Shown here piece after piece: positions 53,101-63,400 of a DNA stretch of 64,000 bases (positions are counted from its first letter, which is position 1; each line of letters begins with the position of its first letter). Under the pieces are notes generated by a model. It ran no database searches, had not been told where the DNA came from, and was given only the letters and a program-made list of their open reading frames with translations. A program made the translations under genes and the position numbers. Source of the DNA: Entoloma clypeatum (Eukaryota; Basidiomycota; Agaricomycetes; Agaricales; Entolomataceae); assembly GCA_963565915.1 (NCBI GenBank), contig OY751496.1, positions 1,984,001 through 2,048,000 on the forward strand, written 5' to 3'.

Positions 53101-53901
53101 AGGAGATGACGAAATCAGGAGAACATGCGGGAAGAGGCAGTATCAGAAAGCAACGGATGGCAGCGCGTGAAAGCCATGAACGATCGGCGGAATCGATATG
53201 CATGGGAAGAAGCGAACAGTATAAACATAGAATTAGTGGAGAAAAAAGGAAAGATGAACAATCCCCGCAGGAGCATGGAAAGACAAGAATCAAACACAGA
53301 ACGAGACAAGGTGAAGGCGCAATAAATGAGACAAGGACATCCGAAAAGCGGCGAGCGACCCAAGTTTTGTTTTGCGGCGAGCCGAGTACATGCAGTGCAC
53401 AACAACGAGGGCAATTGGAAGGGAATTTGACACAGGACCCTATCAGCGATATTTGGCCATAGCAAGGGACCGTCACTCACCAGCATCCGGTTTTCGTACA
53501 ACAATATGTAAACGATCGAGGGGAGGTTGGTTTGGAAAAATATAGCCGACGGGACGAGCAGAGGGTAATTTCTCAGCCAGTTGTTCATCGCCGCGGATAG
53601 ACGCAAGGTCGTCCAGGTTCACATCGATGGGATTCGTATCTTTGGGCTAAAAGGGCAGGGAAGTAAGCCATATTGTCTGACATTGCGAATCTTCGATATC
53701 ACGCACCTTCCAGAGTACTAGGATGTGGGCACCAACGCCAGCTAATGAATCATCTTTTCGTTTCTCTTGGATTTTCTCCTTCAGGTTGCCTATCACGAAC
53801 TTGGGATTACGCCACGATGCCCCTTCAACACCAATCGGAAACGCCTCTGTTTCGCCTTCGATAACGCAAAAAAGCAGAAGATCGTCATCACCAAGATCCA
53901 T
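50154..53901 (-). CDS. Crinkler/RHS-type (CR) protein: header, P-loop ATPase, REase-like nuclease
   Basis: Exons 53707-53901, 53481-53646, 52786-52878, 52506-52734, 51568-52431, 51295-51515, 50515-51242 and 50154-50447 join in frame to 929 aa. Residues 1-120 fit the ubiquitin-like Crinkler header (VLWK at the first splice, then [11 protein letters not shown]). A helical linker follows ([14 protein letters not shown]). The NTPase has Walker [11 protein letters not shown], Walker [11 protein letters not shown] and later [14 protein letters not shown]. The C-terminal ~330 residues contain [18 protein letters not shown] and LAALQGK, a PD-(D/E)xK-like nuclease pattern in which Q precedes xK. In oomycetes and fungi such proteins are nuclear-acting effectors or conflict proteins; here the role is inferred. 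No signal peptide is seen. One 602-nt intron (52879-53480) is unusually long. No stop or frameshift was found. Confidence 0.85.
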
Positions 53902-53949
53902 AGCGGCCTCCGCTTGGTCAGATGGGTGTTCAGAGTGAGCGGATCGGAG

Positions 53950-54437
53950 GTGCCCACCGGAGAGGGCGGACACTGCAGAGGTGGCGGAGCTGCCTCAGCA
54001 GTCGACGTCGGAGTCGGACTCGGAGTGTCGGGTAACGTAGAACGGAATAAGATACTGCCCAATACCCAGTCAATCAACGGATTGTAGCGGGTGAGCCAGT
54101 TGTGTCCTAGAACCAAATTACAAGACGAATCGAGGGTTGTCACGTAAAATGCGATGGTCAGAAGTTCACCGGAAGGAAATCGGAGAGGAAGATCGATAGA
54201 TTGTGTGATATACGTATTTGAAGAACCGTCAAAAAGTTTCAAAACCATAGGTGAAGGAATCGGAGTCGGAGATAAGTTTAAAGAAGAAATAAATCTGGTA
54301 TCTGCGAAGCAATGTGTAGAACCAGAATCAATAAGAGTCTTTATCGGAAGAGAATCGGAAAAGGTCGGAGATATCAAATCAATACATAGAGAGTTCGGAT
54401 TTGAGAGAGTGGACGCATTGAGTCGGAGGGTTTCCAA
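53950..54437 (-). pseudogene. Gypsy G2 aspartic protease domain, truncated
   Basis: The minus frame from 54437 reads [14 protein letters not shown] (retropepsin active site) and [17 protein letters not shown], the end of the protease fold. It then runs through a Pro-rich linker and loses similarity at about 53950, where RT should begin. RT, RNase H and integrase are missing, so the element is truncated here, directly upstream of the Crinkler gene's start at 53901. The open frame itself continues into the Crinkler exon in another phase and stops at 53793. Confidence 0.8.
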
Positions 54438-54496
54438 AGGTGCACGAAAGGAGTCAACACAATCCCCAGTACGTGCTGGAATCTGAGGACTGCTTA

Positions 54497-55723
54497 CTAT
54501 TTTTTTGACTCGGTCGTCTTCTCCGATTTGTCCTCAGCTTGGGCCGCGCGGGCCTTTGCTTTGGCATTAGAAGACGATTTCTTCGAGCAGTCGGAAGCCC
54601 GATGCCCAACGTTGCCGCAAAACATGCATAAATTATTGTCAAATCGTCGTTGGCGTTCTTGGGGAGTTAATTTCCCATCTTTGCCAAGTTTGTCGGAGAG
54701 GGCGGATTTTGGAGAGGTGGATGACGATTTTTGTTGTTGTTGCGAGTTGGGTTTAGACGATGAGGAGTTGTTGTTGGAGGATGATGAAGCGGGGGTCTGT
54801 TTTTTGTCGGATTTGTCAGATTTGTCGGATTTCGGAGTAGATTTGTCGGAGGAGCGCGATTTCTCGCGTTGACGTTCCCAGTAGCGAGCATCAATGTTAT
54901 GGGCCATTACTTTTAACTCGGCGAGAGTCTTTGGTTTGGGAAAAGTCCCCAAAACGTCCTTGATGTGTTCCGCTAAACCGGTATAGTACCGATATCGGAG
55001 CGCGCCATCATCCCACTGCGTGCAAGCGGAAAGACGTTTGAAGTCCACGTTGTAACGTAGGATCTTCTGATTGTCGCGCATCCGAAGGTGATCCAGGCTA
55101 TCCTCTGCTTCTCCGGTCGGATCGATAGGTCCGAATTCGGATCGGAGGATGTGCACAAAGGCGGACCAGTCGTCCAACCAGACAGAGTCGTCGTCGGACT
55201 CTCCCAAGAGGGTGGGCTCAAACCATTCGAGCGCGGTTCCTCGGAGGTACGACAGAGCGAAACTGACTTTGTTATCATCGTTGTCAAAGGTGGGGTTGTT
55301 TCGGAAATATAGCGTGCATTGTGCGAGGAAACTGGTGAGTTTCTGAGAGTCGGAACCGTCAAAAGTGTCGGGTTCCTTCGACTTCTTTTTCGGAGTTTTC
55401 GGAGTCTCTCTACGTCGGAGCTCCTGCGTCATAAGCATAATTGCTTCGGCAAGGTTTGGAGTTTGCTCGCGATGGAAAGGATTGTTATCGTCAAAAGGAG
55501 AGGTCGGAGATTTGAAAGGACGGAATTCTTCAGGAATTGGAGGTCCTTGTGTCTGAGGTGTTCGGAGACGAGGTGTCGGAGATATGGGGTCAGGTTTGGG
55601 TGCAGATTCTTCTGCGGGAATATCTTGGAACATATGTAGAAATGTCGCCCTGGTGTCCTGCAGGTTTGAAGCTTCCGCTGCGGCTGCTGCTGCGTGGGAG
55701 TTCTGTGTGTTGCGGCCTGCCAT
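54497..55723 (-). CDS. Gypsy G2 Gag with one CCHC zinc knuckle
   Basis: An intact frame of 408 codons starting 46 bp after the LTR. The Gag domain spans residues ~120-290 ([48 protein letters not shown]). A long Ser/Lys/Asp-rich linker follows ([11 protein letters not shown], poly-Ser/Asn/Gln), then the knuckle [14 protein letters not shown] near residue 370. The protease frame lies downstream in another phase. The length is typical for gypsy Gag proteins of mushrooms. It may still be translated. Confidence 0.88.
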   Translation of the reverse strand: MAGRNTQNSHAAAAAAEASNLQDTRATFLHMFQDIPAEESAPKPDPISPTPRLRTPQTQGPPIPEEFRPFKSPTSPFDDNNPFHREQTPNLAEAIMLMTQELRRRETPKTPKKKSKEPDTFDGSDSQKLTSFLAQCTLYFRNNPTFDNDDNKVSFALSYLRGTALEWFEPTLLGESDDDSVWLDDWSAFVHILRSEFGPIDPTGEAEDSLDHLRMRDNQKILRYNVDFKRLSACTQWDDGALRYRYYTGLAEHIKDVLGTFPKPKTLAELKVMAHNIDARYWERQREKSRSSDKSTPKSDKSDKSDKKQTPASSSSNNNSSSSKPNSQQQQKSSSTSPKSALSDKLGKDGKLTPQERQRRFDNNLCMFCGNVGHRASDCSKKSSSNAKAKARAAQAEDKSEKTTESKK

Positions 55724-55769
55724 AACTGGAATTTGAAATACGGATAAGCGAGTGGCAGTTTGAATATAC

Positions 55770-56253
55770 TGTTAAGAACTGATCGACAAAACGTCGGAGC
55801 TACGTCGGACGCGTCGGAAGGTCGGAGGGTCGGAGCGCGTGCAACGTAGGGGCAAGGACTTGGCTTCAACTTGTGTGTTGCGCCCTCGCTAATACGTTGG
55901 TGTCCTTATTTCGGAGGATCGGAGGATCGGAGGTCGGAGGTCAGACTCAAGTTAAGAGTCGGAAAGAGGACGGGAGGTGTGATGTCGAATCTAAGTTGAT
56001 ATTCAAACTGAAGCTAATACACAATTCTACATAAGTTTAAATACTATGTCGGAGGACGTGTGGCTTCGTCGGAGTCAGATGACGAGTGGCTGTCGGAGAT
56101 TCTTAACATAAGTAAAATGGTCGGATGTAAGTAATGTACGTAGTAACGAGATTCATAACAGTAAGTATGCATAATAAGTATTAGTCAAAATGTCGGAGGT
56201 GTCGGAGGTGTCGGGATTGGTCGGAGATCGTCGGAATGGATCGGAATGTAACA
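55770..56253 (-). repeat. Gypsy G2 5' LTR, TCGGA-rich
   Basis: About 484 bp. On the minus strand it begins TGTTACATTCC and ends TTCTTAACA, so it has TG…CA ends. The plus strand holds at least 19 copies of TCGGA, often as GTCGGAGG. The boundaries come from the terminal dinucleotides and the start of gag; there is no second LTR to confirm them. Confidence 0.65.
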
Positions 56254-57921
56254 CATCAATATGATCTAGAGCTTGCCTAGGTACATCTGATTCTTTCTTG
56301 TCTTATTGCGGCCCCTACTAATTCATGCCTTCAGTAATGAAGATTGAGGGAAACATTAGATCAGGAATGAATCGATAGTGGATTGCATGTAAAGGTTATC
56401 ATCTACAGGCCCCTGGCCTAGCAGAACGCATGGATTGGTAGGGCGATAACTTTGTTGTCCTCTATCGTCTCGAGCCGGCAAATTTCTGAGTAAGTCCTCA
56501 GTATAGACACTCCTTTCCCCACACTGACTGGTGTTCTAGCATCACATGCGGCCAAAAGCCACCTCCTGCTGCGCTTTGGCACCCGACACCTGCCCATCAA
56601 ACCTGTCAGAACGCACCTGCTTGTCCTCTGCCCTCCTGCATTTTCAAACGCCGGCGAAACGTGATACAGAAACAAAAATCGCGAAACTGCATGGAAACAA
56701 CTCGGCAATGATGGATGGCGGGCGTTTTGGTGAGGTTGCGCCGGTGAGGGGATGGCATCTGGGTGGATGAATGGTAAGTAATTAGCACAAAATTTTACTT
56801 ACAACAAAAAAGGCAACTTACGAGGACTCGACAGAACGATTTGATTCAACTAGGCGTCGCAACCGGGGGCGGCCAGCCAGCACACATGGGAGAAGTGGCA
56901 TGACCCAGGTCCTTCTGCCAAGTGCGAGTGCCCAAACGGTGTTGGCATGGAGGAATGTGTCGAGTCTGGACGAGTCGATGTTGATGGTGTTTAGCAGGCA
57001 GCTGTTGGACTGCTTTTGTACTGTATTTGAGGTAGGATGGGGTTTGGGATGGATGAGCTGGATGGAGGTGTTATTGGGGGGGTGTGGTGTATGTGGGAGG
57101 GTGTGAGAGAGACCGGCGATGGGGTATAATAAGGACTGTATATCATATGATATTCCCAATTCATAAGCTGTCAGACTGCTAGGCCGAGTGTCGGTGGACG
57201 ATCCTTCAATCTAACTCTTTCAAATAATCTAAGCCCTTACAATGCTATGACATTACCAGTTCATCATTTTGTTTGATCGTTCTTCCCCTTTGCGCCACCC
57301 CAAGTGTCAGTGGGTGATCATTGCTCAATGGAATGTTAACGAAAGCTATTCAAAATCATACCCCACGTATTTGCGCATAGTAACAACAGGCCCGAGTCTG
57401 GAGGTGTGCGGTGCTTCCCTAATCGAGTAGGAGGCAGGATGCAATGCGACCATTTTGGTGTATTTTTTGAACCTCACCGGCCTCACCACTTTAACGGCTC
57501 CTCAGGAGTATTCTATTGCTCTAAATCTTACTACGAAAAGTCACCCACTAAGGGCCAAACTGCACTGCTATGTAATCATGACTCAGATAGGGACTTCTGA
57601 GTCCGTCCCTTAATATAATAAAGTACTATTCAAGTTACCTCTTGCCAGTGAAGTTGCGCGTGCCATTCATTGGCTTTCGTTAGTCAGTCATGATCACCGG
57701 CCACCTATCTCTGGTTGTCACTGATGTTGCTTCCTGGGCTCATGGCTATCATCACCATGTCTTGTGGGTCTACTACCATTTCTTTGAGCTTGGATAGAGG
57801 CTGACTCGGAAGACTGACTCGCACTAGTACGAACTCTGAGTAACTTCACCTGTTTGGAATACTGATTCGCCTTCTGACTCCGCAAACACCAGTTCAAAGA
57901 TCGTCTTCTGACTCTGCAAAT
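56254..57921. other. No gene recognised (1.7 kb)
   Basis: Short frames on both strands without a domain. Nothing repetitive was noticed. It lies between the truncated gypsy LTR and the unknown gene at 57922. Confidence 0.4.
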
Positions 57922-59562
57922 GTGGCTGCCGGGGTCCGTGCACCGCTCCCCATCCTATCCAACTCCCAACTCAACATATCCTCCTTCAAGGGAGTTACAA
58001 AAGTGTTGAAGAACCATTTTTCTAAGAAATCAATGCTGGAACAAGAACAACTCCAGGCTCTTTACCAGAAGTTTGGAATTCTATCTCTGCTTTTCACCCT
58101 TATCACTACAATCAACTGCGATCACCCGACACTTGATGGTTCCAATAAACGCCAGAGGCTTGTCCGAGGCGAAGGGGAATGTCCCCATATAATGGAAGCT
58201 TTACTTTCCGTCCTTGTGAGGAACACAGAGATTTTTGCCTGTATGGCGTACAACAAGCCGGGTCTCCCAGGAGTCCCAACACAAGTTGTGGCTGTCAAAC
58301 AGACACATTCCCCCACCAACCAAGAGCCTGGTCTCAAAATTGCGGCAATCACCAATGGCAACCCCAATGCCAACCTAGGGGACCACTATGTGCTAGTGAA
58401 GACTGGCAGGAGTCTGTGTGGTTTAGCTCTGAGGGAGATTCACAAGTGAGTTGTCAGCTATGTATCATTATGTATCAGGTCCACTGACTGCATTCAACAG
58501 TAAAATATCGACTCAGAACCACACCGCAACCACACCCAAATATCTGAACAATTATCGGAAAGCGACCTTGCCAGGCGTTCAACAAAGAATATCTCAACAA
58601 TTTATTCAATACCTCTTCCTCACCTGTTGGAGGAAGATGCGGCGTCGGGTGGGGCATTGGGCGGTGGTTGGCCTTATACATCAACTGGCTTCGATCTCGC
58701 CTGAGGCTTTGTTGTATATGAATGTGCAAACATCCAGTCACCCAGATGGGATGCTCATGCGCTACCTGCGCACCCTGATGAAGGGCGACAGGTTCCTCCT
58801 AACCAACATCCTACCATTCTACCGATACAAAACCAAAGATGAGGACAATATCCTGCTTTTATTATCCAGCGACCAAGGAGGCTCCTTATATACTAAGGAC
58901 ACTGTCGTTGAGTTTCATCGTCTTTTAGTTGCGACCCTCATTGCCTATGCAACACTTCTCGAGCGTTATAAGCACGCCAACACTGATTACGAGAAGCATA
59001 AAAAGGCCAATGATGAGAGGATGCAGGATATCAGCGACCAACTTGAGCTCGTTGGTGGACTCCTCCATGCTGTCGTGTTTTCCAATGCCCTCAATTGTCA
59101 TATGAAATTGTTGGCCCACGCCGACCCCCCCTCCTATCCGCGCCTTCAAACAGCCGGATACCTGAATACAGCGGCTTCGCTAACCGCAACAACATGTATT
59201 TCCAAGCACCTCGCAACATGCAGGACAAACCCGAGCAGTCTGGGATGTCAGGGGATGGGAAAGGGACGTCTGGGACGTCTAAGGAGGGAATGGAGTTGCC
59301 CAAGGGCGAGGAGAATCCTGTGTTGTCCAAGAAGGGAAAAGAAAAGGTGTCTGATGAGGGGAGATCCAAGGAGGCCAGATCCCTCCCTGTCACCAATGAC
59401 TCCACTGGTGCCACTCACGATGAGAAAGACGAGAACAACGAGAACAACGAGGACGACAAAGCTAACGAGTTGGATGGTCTTCTCATCCCAAAAGTCATGT
59501 CTCAGTCATATGTTGTCAACAATATTATTGTAACAGTTTGTTACGGGGGTGAGCTTCCTTAG
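57922..59562 (+). CDS. Unknown protein, probably a mushroom-lineage family; 3' half frame uncertain
   Basis: I do not recognise this protein. Exon 1 (57922 to about 58447) encodes ~175 aa with ITTINCDHPTLDGSNKRQR and ALLSVLVRNTEIFACMAYN. A GTGAGT…CAACAG intron (about 58448-58499) joins in frame to a second long exon with HWAVVGLIHQLASISPEAL, LLLLSSDQGGSLYT and a coiled-coil-like YKHANTDYEKHKKANDERM. Near 59100-59190 the coding signal moves to another frame, by an intron or a frameshift. It then encodes a Glu/Lys/Asn-rich tail (DEKDENNENNEDDKAN) ending at 59562. The first exon may have upstream partners. The regular amino-acid usage argues for a real or recently real gene. Confidence 0.5.
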
Positions 59563-60328
59563 TCCCACAAGTGCATAAGACCCATTCTATAGATGAGATA
59601 GGGCAGATACAACGTAGTGGTAGACAAGGAGAAAGCTAAGGAAGTGGCTGTGCTATGTGAAAGCAATGATACCCAGTGAGGCCCGTTACATACCCCCTTT
59701 TCAGATTGTATCACAATCTCATCCAAAGAAAAAAAAGGAAGGAGATATATGTAGGGAAACATACCAGGTCCATATCAGGCATATAAATGGAGGGGAGATC
59801 CACACTACAGAGACTAATGAAGGACTTGAGTGCAAACCTATAGATCCACCAGGGACCGAGCGATACATGGTTGGCGGGTTACACTAAAGGCCTCCTACCC
59901 AGCCATAGCTGGGGTCGCACCAAATAATCCAGTCAAGGCCTCCTACTCCATCCGTAGGGATGGACCTAAGGGAGGCACATAAAGTGGTGGCAAGGCGCGG
60001 ATTGAATGAGCATGAGTCAGTGTCGGAAACTGAGTGGGTGAAGGCGAAGTGGGGTCGAAATTGCCAGGAGCGCACCACCGATGCATGCGCAGGTCAAAGT
60101 CGGATCTTCTGAGACATATTCCACATGTCCCAGATCCTGGTGCTCTGAGGTATTACCTTATAAACTCTTCCAAACTAATCTAAGAAATACAGGTACTGTT
60201 CATTATATACCATTCTGATTAGGGAAGTGTCAACACATGAACATTCAACAACATTCTTACACCAGATTATAAGCTCTGGTAATGTCTTATATCACCTTAT
60301 TTGGTAGTAGCGGAGCATGAATTAATGA
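59563..60328. other. No gene recognised
   Basis: Contains a short direct repeat (AAGGCCTCCTAC at about 59887 and 59937) and otherwise only short frames. Confidence 0.4.
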
Positions 60329-60709
60329 TCACATCTGCCTGGTCATACCAGGCCCCCGCCAATTTTCTGATGCCCCGATTGCTCTGTGTCCTGGGCCCGA
60401 CAGGCTGCAACTGCGGAACAAATTTGCTTTGGAATGTGTCGGGAACGGAGAAATAGACCTGAAGTCCTTCCAGTTTTGATTTCCGTCCCCGGTGGCAGTG
60501 GAGGGAATGGACATTGGTGACCCGAAGTCCTTCCAATCAATGTCTCCTGGGGATGACGACACTGGTGATGGCGAGTCAAAATCTTGCCAATGCACTGGAG
60601 CATTGGTATCCAGGAGCATAGGTCCAGTTTCAGGAGAGCCTCCAGGTGTGAGAGGAGGTAAGGGGAAGGATTGAAGTGGAGTGTTGTAGACTGGTGAAAT
60701 ATCGGCCAT
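60329..60709 (-). CDS. Small protein with repeated W(K/Q)DFxS motif
   Basis: An open frame of 126 codons. It is Pro/Ser-rich and contains three spaced copies of a short motif: HWQDFDSPSP, DWKDFGSPMS and NWKDFRSISP, about 20 residues apart. No known domain is recognised and there is no signal peptide. The regular spacing suggests linear interaction motifs, but a non-coding repeat read in frame is possible. An intron near the 3' end cannot be excluded. Confidence 0.4.
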   Translation of the reverse strand: MADISPVYNTPLQSFPLPPLTPGGSPETGPMLLDTNAPVHWQDFDSPSPVSSSPGDIDWKDFGSPMSIPSTATGDGNQNWKDFRSISPFPTHSKANLFRSCSLSGPGHRAIGASENWRGPGMTRQM

Positions 60710-61644
60710 GATTGCAGAGATGTATGATCTTGTTATCTAAGTCAATTCTGGCTTCAGAGAACATCCTGGATGGACTCACCTTTGATTCAAGGATGACAAC
60801 CTGCGACTGGAGTGCTCATCACAGGGTCCCTTGATGTGTGATATCAAGGGCCGCACACCTGCCGTCACAGCCTGTTTACCTGCCAGGGAGGTTGAAACAG
60901 CTTCTTCCACCGCGCAACGTCCTTGAGGAACGATCACATGGCAAACAAAGACACCCTTGGTCACACTGCATTGACCATCATACAAACCAGCCTTGAAATC
61001 AAAATATCCCAATCCGCATACAAGCCTCAGGATCTGGCCAGCAGGGCAGAGCGGATGCTCTGACGGCGTGTTGTAGGCTTTCCTTTATTAGCACACTAAG
61101 TAAGCTGAACTGTTTTCGCAGTATCAATTTCTTCTCGACTTGAACCGTGCTCAGTTTCCAAAGACACGGTATATTTGTCACATATGCTGGATCATTGGCG
61201 AAGCAATTCGGGATAGACAACCAATCCCCTGGGATGACGTTCTCCTGAAGGCCTCACTCCGAGGAACCCGTTCTGTGCTTCCGGATGCCATAGCACTTGA
61301 ATGAGAGACATTCTGCACTCCCAACCCACCTGATCCTCATGCATGCTGCTCACAGGACCTCGTAGCCCCTCGATTGGCTGAGCAGCTTGGGGTCGCTCAG
61401 CAATGGCTGCAAGAAATGGTTAGAAGTGGAGAATGTGGGGATGCGTTGGAGGACAGTGATGAGAGGAGTACTAGAGGTTCCCCAGTGAGTTTACAAGACA
61501 TCCCTGTCCAACCAACCCATGACTCCTGTTCTCCCTGTTAGGCAGCAACCGCAAGAGGGCAGTATCAGGTCATCCGCCAGGCCCCTTGGCCGGGGGTTTT
61601 GAAACATCGCCCACATCCCTCCAATCCTGTCTCCAGTCCACGGT

Positions 61645-62214
61645 TTGATAACGGAGCCATGTATGGCATGTAGGGAGAATCGGCTTCCCTGTGACCGGCA
61701 CCCCGCCTGGTCGGCATGTGTTCCCTGCCACACGAAACAGCAATGGTGTAGCCACACGTCCGTTGCCCGGGCAATAGGAAGGGCCAGGAAAATTCAGGAT
61801 GTCATTCGGAGAGAGGGCAAGGCTCGCTCCTCAGCCCCAGAGCTGATTGGGGCAGAGTGGAAGGAAGGTGAGTACCACCGACTGTTGATGCAGATTTCTG
61901 TTTTCAGACCTGATCCCCATTAAATGGTAGGCATTGCAAATGAACTGGAAGGAATCCGTCGGAACCAGGATGCCGGTCTGGCAGAACTAGGAAGCCTCCG
62001 TGACAATGTCGGGATGCTGAGAGCAGAGATGTGGCAGATGAAGGACTGTCACAAAATGCAAATCGGCCTACTCATGAGGGAAGTCCGCGCACTGAGAGAA
62101 GAACCCAGTCAGCAACCGATGACTGGGATATCGAAGAAACGGAAGCTGTCGTCAAATCCCAAATTGGGGGAGGCCAAACGAGCAAGACCTACTGAGGATA
62201 CAAGCATCACATAG
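61645..62214 (+). CDS. Cysteine-cluster / coiled-coil protein (Zn-binding-like)
   Basis: Exon 1 (61645-61867) and exon 2 (61931-62214) are joined by a 63-nt GTGAGT…GGTAG intron in phase 1 to give 168 aa. The N-terminus has five cysteines in the pattern C-x6-C-x8-C-x2-C-x7-C within MACRENRLPC, SACVPCHTKQQWC. This is like the fungal Cys-cluster proteins related to Zn2-Cys6 domains, but it is not a standard C6 cluster. Basic residues follow, then a coiled coil (ELEGIRRN, LGSLRDNVGMLRAEM) and a nuclear-localisation-like KKRKLSS. A DNA-binding or transposon-associated regulator is possible. The function is unknown. Confidence 0.55.
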
Positions 62215-62217
62215 TAT

Positions 62218-62290
62218 GTAGGTATTTATCATTCTAGTCAACCTAGATAAAAGTAGTACATGGTATGTAGGTATTTATCATTTTAGTAAA
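62218..62290. repeat. Two direct repeats of a 25-bp unit
   Basis: GTATGTAGGTATTTATCATT occurs at about 62216 and again at about 62262, each followed by (T/C)TAGT. It lies just after the stop of the preceding gene. Confidence 0.7.
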
Positions 62291-62668
62291 TCTGTGACTT
62301 GAAGTTTATGGGAATCTGTTTGGAATGGAATGTGACCCGTTCTGTCTCCTGACAGAATCCCAGTCCCGACCTGACAATTTGACAATCCCATTGGCCATGC
62401 AGTCCCGAGATCTGAGATCCCCAACATGGGAGCAAAGCCATCCCGTCGGGCCCGGCAGCAAACTCACAGTTCCGACGCTTCACTTCATTGTTGGGACCAG
62501 CCAAAAGGATGAACAAAGCCCGCAGAATTGGAACAAGGCCCACCCTGTCGGGCCCGTCATTCAACATTCCGTTGCCCACCCAGGGTAGGTGTCTTGTGAC
62601 CCTTGCTGATGTGACTTCTCTGCTGCAACTTTTTACCTTCATCTCTGCTCATCTCAGTCTTTTTCTCA

Positions 62669-62895
62669 TGGCCTCCAACAACAATGTCTCCCAACTCCTC
62701 AATGCTTTTGAGGATCTTAACAGCCTCTATGCTCGTCACCCTGAGCAATGTGTGAGAGACAATTTGGGCAAGCTCAACGTACGTCATCCTCCAGGTTCTG
62801 TTGGATCGGAAGCCATTAGTGACTTTACTGAACACAGTACAAAGTACATCAAGAGTTGTCCAAGAATCGGGGGTCCCATTGGTCCGATTATTTAA
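62669..62895 (+). CDS. Small hypothetical ORF cut by chromovirus LTR
   Basis: An ATG with a good frame of about 75 codons: MASNNNVSQLLNAFEDLNSL, then CVRDNLGKLN, where a GTACGT donor could start an intron. No domain is recognised. The chromovirus LTR begins at 62939, so the downstream part of this gene, if there was one, is separated by the insertion. Confidence 0.35.
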
Positions 62896-62938
62896 AACGG
62901 GCCATGACTTTATTGAAGGAACCACTAAGACACGACCA

Positions 62939-63298
62939 TGTTACGGACTAACGACTACGGACGTATACGCTTACTTTTTCACTTTTACTCATCGGCCCCC
63001 GCTTACACATATCATATTATACTTTATTTCCTTCGCTCCCGCGCTGACTCGCTTTCCGCAGCTGTCTGACTCATTCCACAGTCAGCTTACTCATTAGTGC
63101 ATAGCCTTCTGCAGTCACCTTACTCATGCGCACTGCCTTCCGCAGTTACTGACTCATTCGCTACCGCTCATAGTCAGTACTATATAAACCTCATGTACCA
63201 TAGCTACATTCCTTAGATTTAGCAATCACATTGCTCTTCGCCTTTCCATCTTCCTGCATACTCTGCCCGAACCTTGGAACGGTTTGTTACACATAACA
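62939..63298 (+). repeat. Chromovirus G1 5' LTR (copy 2)
   Basis: A 360-bp LTR beginning TGTTACGGACTA and ending ACATAACA. It is homologous to the LTRs of copy 1 but clearly diverged. A TATATAAA box lies at about 63181. The following AGTTGCTAAATCTCG matches the presumed primer binding site of copy 1. The left flank GACCA would be one half of the target duplication. Confidence 0.88.
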
Positions 63299-63400
63299 AG
63301 TTGCTAAATCTCGTTAGGTTCACCCAGAGCGAAGAGAGCAACTACCAGACGAGTCAAGACGTCACGCTTCTTTGAAGACTTCACCAGTAACCCATTCAGC

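Larger units (their letters stand above)
53950..56253 (-). mobile_element. 3'-truncated Ty3/gypsy element (family G2): LTR-gag-PR
   Basis: One LTR (55770-56253), intact Gag, and the protease part of pol, all on the minus strand. Pol is cut at about 53950 and no second LTR was found in the window. The family differs from G1: another Gag, a single zinc knuckle, and a different LTR. Confidence 0.8.

Noticed and set aside
53115..53476. Plus and minus frames inside the long Crinkler intron as extra genes
   Set aside because: Low coding quality, no domain, and no splice pattern that keeps the flanking exons in phase.
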